From assembly GCF_946479605.1 (NCBI RefSeq), contig NZ_CAMLGT010000204.1, positions 1 to 7,011 on the forward strand: a stretch of 7,011 nucleotides of DNA, in the 5' to 3' direction. Both the position numbers and the translations under genes were made by a program. Source of the stretch: an uncultured Lacibacter sp. (lineage in GTDB: Bacteria > Bacteroidota > Bacteroidia > Chitinophagales > Chitinophagaceae). This document shows, one piece after another, positions 5,806 through 7,011 of this stretch (the first letter of the stretch is position 1; the number at the start of each line of letters is the position of its first letter). Under the pieces are notes generated by a model. That model had not been told where the DNA came from, did not search any database, and saw nothing but the letters and a program-made list of their open reading frames with translations.

Positions 5806-7011
5806 TTAATCAAGCTGCAGTTTCTTTTCCTTAGGATACTTCACACTGTACTTCAGTTCCATTTTCTTCGATTGCTTGGGATCAATGGTATAAGTCCAGG
5901 TGATGATCTTTGTTTCATCGTTCAGTTTACCGCCTTCATGTTTCAGATCATCTACTTCAATTTCTTTGAGTGTTGAAATCGGAAACTGATCTTCCACTAT
6001 TATATTCACCGGTACAGTTTTATTGTTCCGTACTACAATTTCATATTGTTTGTTATCAGTACGATTGCTGCCAAGAAATTTCTTATTGCTGAATTCTTTT
6101 AACAATGTTCGTTTCACCGTAATGCCTTTGTCAACGCCTAATGAAAGCGATAACGTATCTGAATCGGTTGAGAGATCAAGATAAGATTTGCCGAGGAACG
6201 TACCTTCGTAAAACAAATTGGTTTCGCCGGGAATTAAATTCAGATCCTGCCAATTAATGAGTTTTGCTGTGAGATAAGCAGCTTCATCCAGCTTTGGTGC
6301 TGTGTAATACTCATAGTAAGCATCGATGCTTTTTTCGTTGATGCTCATTGTGTTTATTTTACCATCGTTATTTACTGTGGCAATTTCCTGTATTTCGTAC
6401 TGGGTAGTAATAGGTTGAAAAGTAGTAATAACCTGCAATGGAATTGAATTTGACTTAGATTTTGCTTCTTTCTTGGCTAAGCCCGGAGCGCTTCCAGCAA
6501 GGTAACCATCAGAGGTTCCATAACCTACAACAACAACTTCTTGCAGAGCATTTGCCATAGGCTTCATTGAAACATTTACAAAACTTCTTCCCGCAACAAA
6601 TTCATATTGCTCAAATCCAACTGATGACACAATGAGCGTTTGCACATTTCCATTTGCTTTTATGCGGTAAAATCCATTGGCGTCAGTAACAGTTGCCTGG
6701 TTTGTTCCTTTTGCCACAACACTTGCACCCGAAAGCGGAATGCCTTTATCATCTGTTATTCTTCCCATCAGCATCTGATCGCTTCCACCAATGGTCCATT
6801 GCTTCATGTAATTACTCATCTGTGCATCTACATAAGAAATAAACCATGGATTGATGAGGGGCTTGGAATTATTTTCATTGGGGTTACCGGTTGATAAAAC
6901 TAGCTTGATATTGTTCCAGTTTTCACCACTTGTTTGATAAACGTTTGCATTCATTTCGAGTTGCAGGTTACTCACCACATCTTTTACACGAATATTATAG
7001 GTAGGATACCA
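5806..7011 (-). CDS. DUF4139 (MuiA-like) protein with inserted carboxypeptidase-regulatory-like domain, partial at right edge
   Basis: The frame is open to the window edge, so the N-terminus is missing; 401 residues are visible. The visible start WYPTYNIRVKD...ANVYQTSGENWNNIKLVLSTGNP is the characteristic beginning of DUF4139, as in mucoidy-inhibitor MuiA family proteins. The C-terminal half (about 195-401), ending MELKYSVKYPKEKKLQLD, completes that domain. Between them, at about 80-142, lies a CarboxypepD_reg-like beta-sandwich (GRITDDKGIPLSGASVVAKGT...TDANGFYRI...SSVGFEQYEF). It is followed by LQEVVVVGYG (146-155), the segment that normally links this domain to the TonB plug in SusC-like receptors. 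No receptor barrel follows. The protein is probably exported, since the DUF4139 and regulatory-like domains are extracytoplasmic in related proteins, but the signal peptide would be outside the window. The GTG codons at 6978 and 6975 are internal, not starts. Confidence 0.88.
   Translation of the reverse strand, partial: WYPTYNIRVKDVVSNLQLEMNANVYQTSGENWNNIKLVLSTGNPNENNSKPLINPWFISYVDAQMSNYMKQWTIGGSDQMLMGRITDDKGIPLSGASVVAKGTNQATVTDANGFYRIKANGNVQTLIVSSVGFEQYEFVAGRSFVNVSMKPMANALQEVVVVGYGTSDGYLAGSAPGLAKKEAKSKSNSIPLQVITTFQPITTQYEIQEIATVNNDGKINTMSINEKSIDAYYEYYTAPKLDEAAYLTAKLINWQDLNLIPGETNLFYEGTFLGKSYLDLSTDSDTLSLSLGVDKGITVKRTLLKEFSNKKFLGSNRTDNKQYEIVVRNNKTVPVNIIVEDQFPISTLKEIEVDDLKHEGGKLNDETKIITWTYTIDPKQSKKMELKYSVKYPKEKKLQLD

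Noticed and set aside
6976..6978. GTG at 6978 as the start of the right-hand gene
   Set aside because: The frame continues upstream to the window edge with the conserved DUF4139 sequence WYPTYNIRVKD, so the gene is truncated by the window rather than starting there.

Overview
The window looks like a chromosomal segment of a Bacteroidota bacterium, most likely near Chitinophagaceae. This rests on protein style (a Bacteroidota-type FtsL and FtsI N-terminus, a DUF4139 protein carrying a SusC-like 'LQEVVVVGYG' segment), on a TAnnTTTG-type -7 promoter element, and on the scarcity of Shine-Dalgarno sequences. The taxonomic placement is an inference made without a database search.

Positions 1-1872 (minus strand) are the 5' end of the division and cell-wall (dcw) cluster, in the order mraZ, rsmH, ftsL, ftsI. 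ftsI is cut by the left edge; only its first 23 codons are visible, and its ATG overlaps the ftsL stop as TAATG. Upstream of mraZ, at 1894-1933, four GTG-centred direct repeats with an exact 10-bp period look like the MraZ autoregulatory operator. Just beyond, at 1959-2081, is a cluster of DnaA-box-like sites. One is a perfect TTATCCACA, and three of them are spaced exactly 21 bp apart.

Positions 2087-2501 hold no convincing gene. There are short unrecognised coding-like stretches in different plus-strand frames, and two crossing 7-bp inverted repeats.

Positions 2502-3830 (minus) encode a membrane sensor histidine kinase with no response regulator in view. It is divergent from a YqgE/AlgH family gene at 3996-4547 (plus). 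That gene converges on a two-domain VOC protein at 4603-5664 (minus), with a small hairpin between the two stops. The VOC gene is separated from the next minus-strand gene by a 94-bp palindromic, MITE-like repeat (5706-5799). The right edge, 5806-7011 (minus), is the C-terminal part of a DUF4139/MuiA-like protein with an inserted carboxypeptidase-regulatory-like domain.

Most of the window is housekeeping or common Bacteroidota gene content, and I do not see a clearly new multi-gene system. The most rewarding parts are the dcw upstream control region (phased MraZ operator next to phased DnaA boxes), the domain-inserted DUF4139 protein, and the palindromic repeat that may supply part of a promoter.
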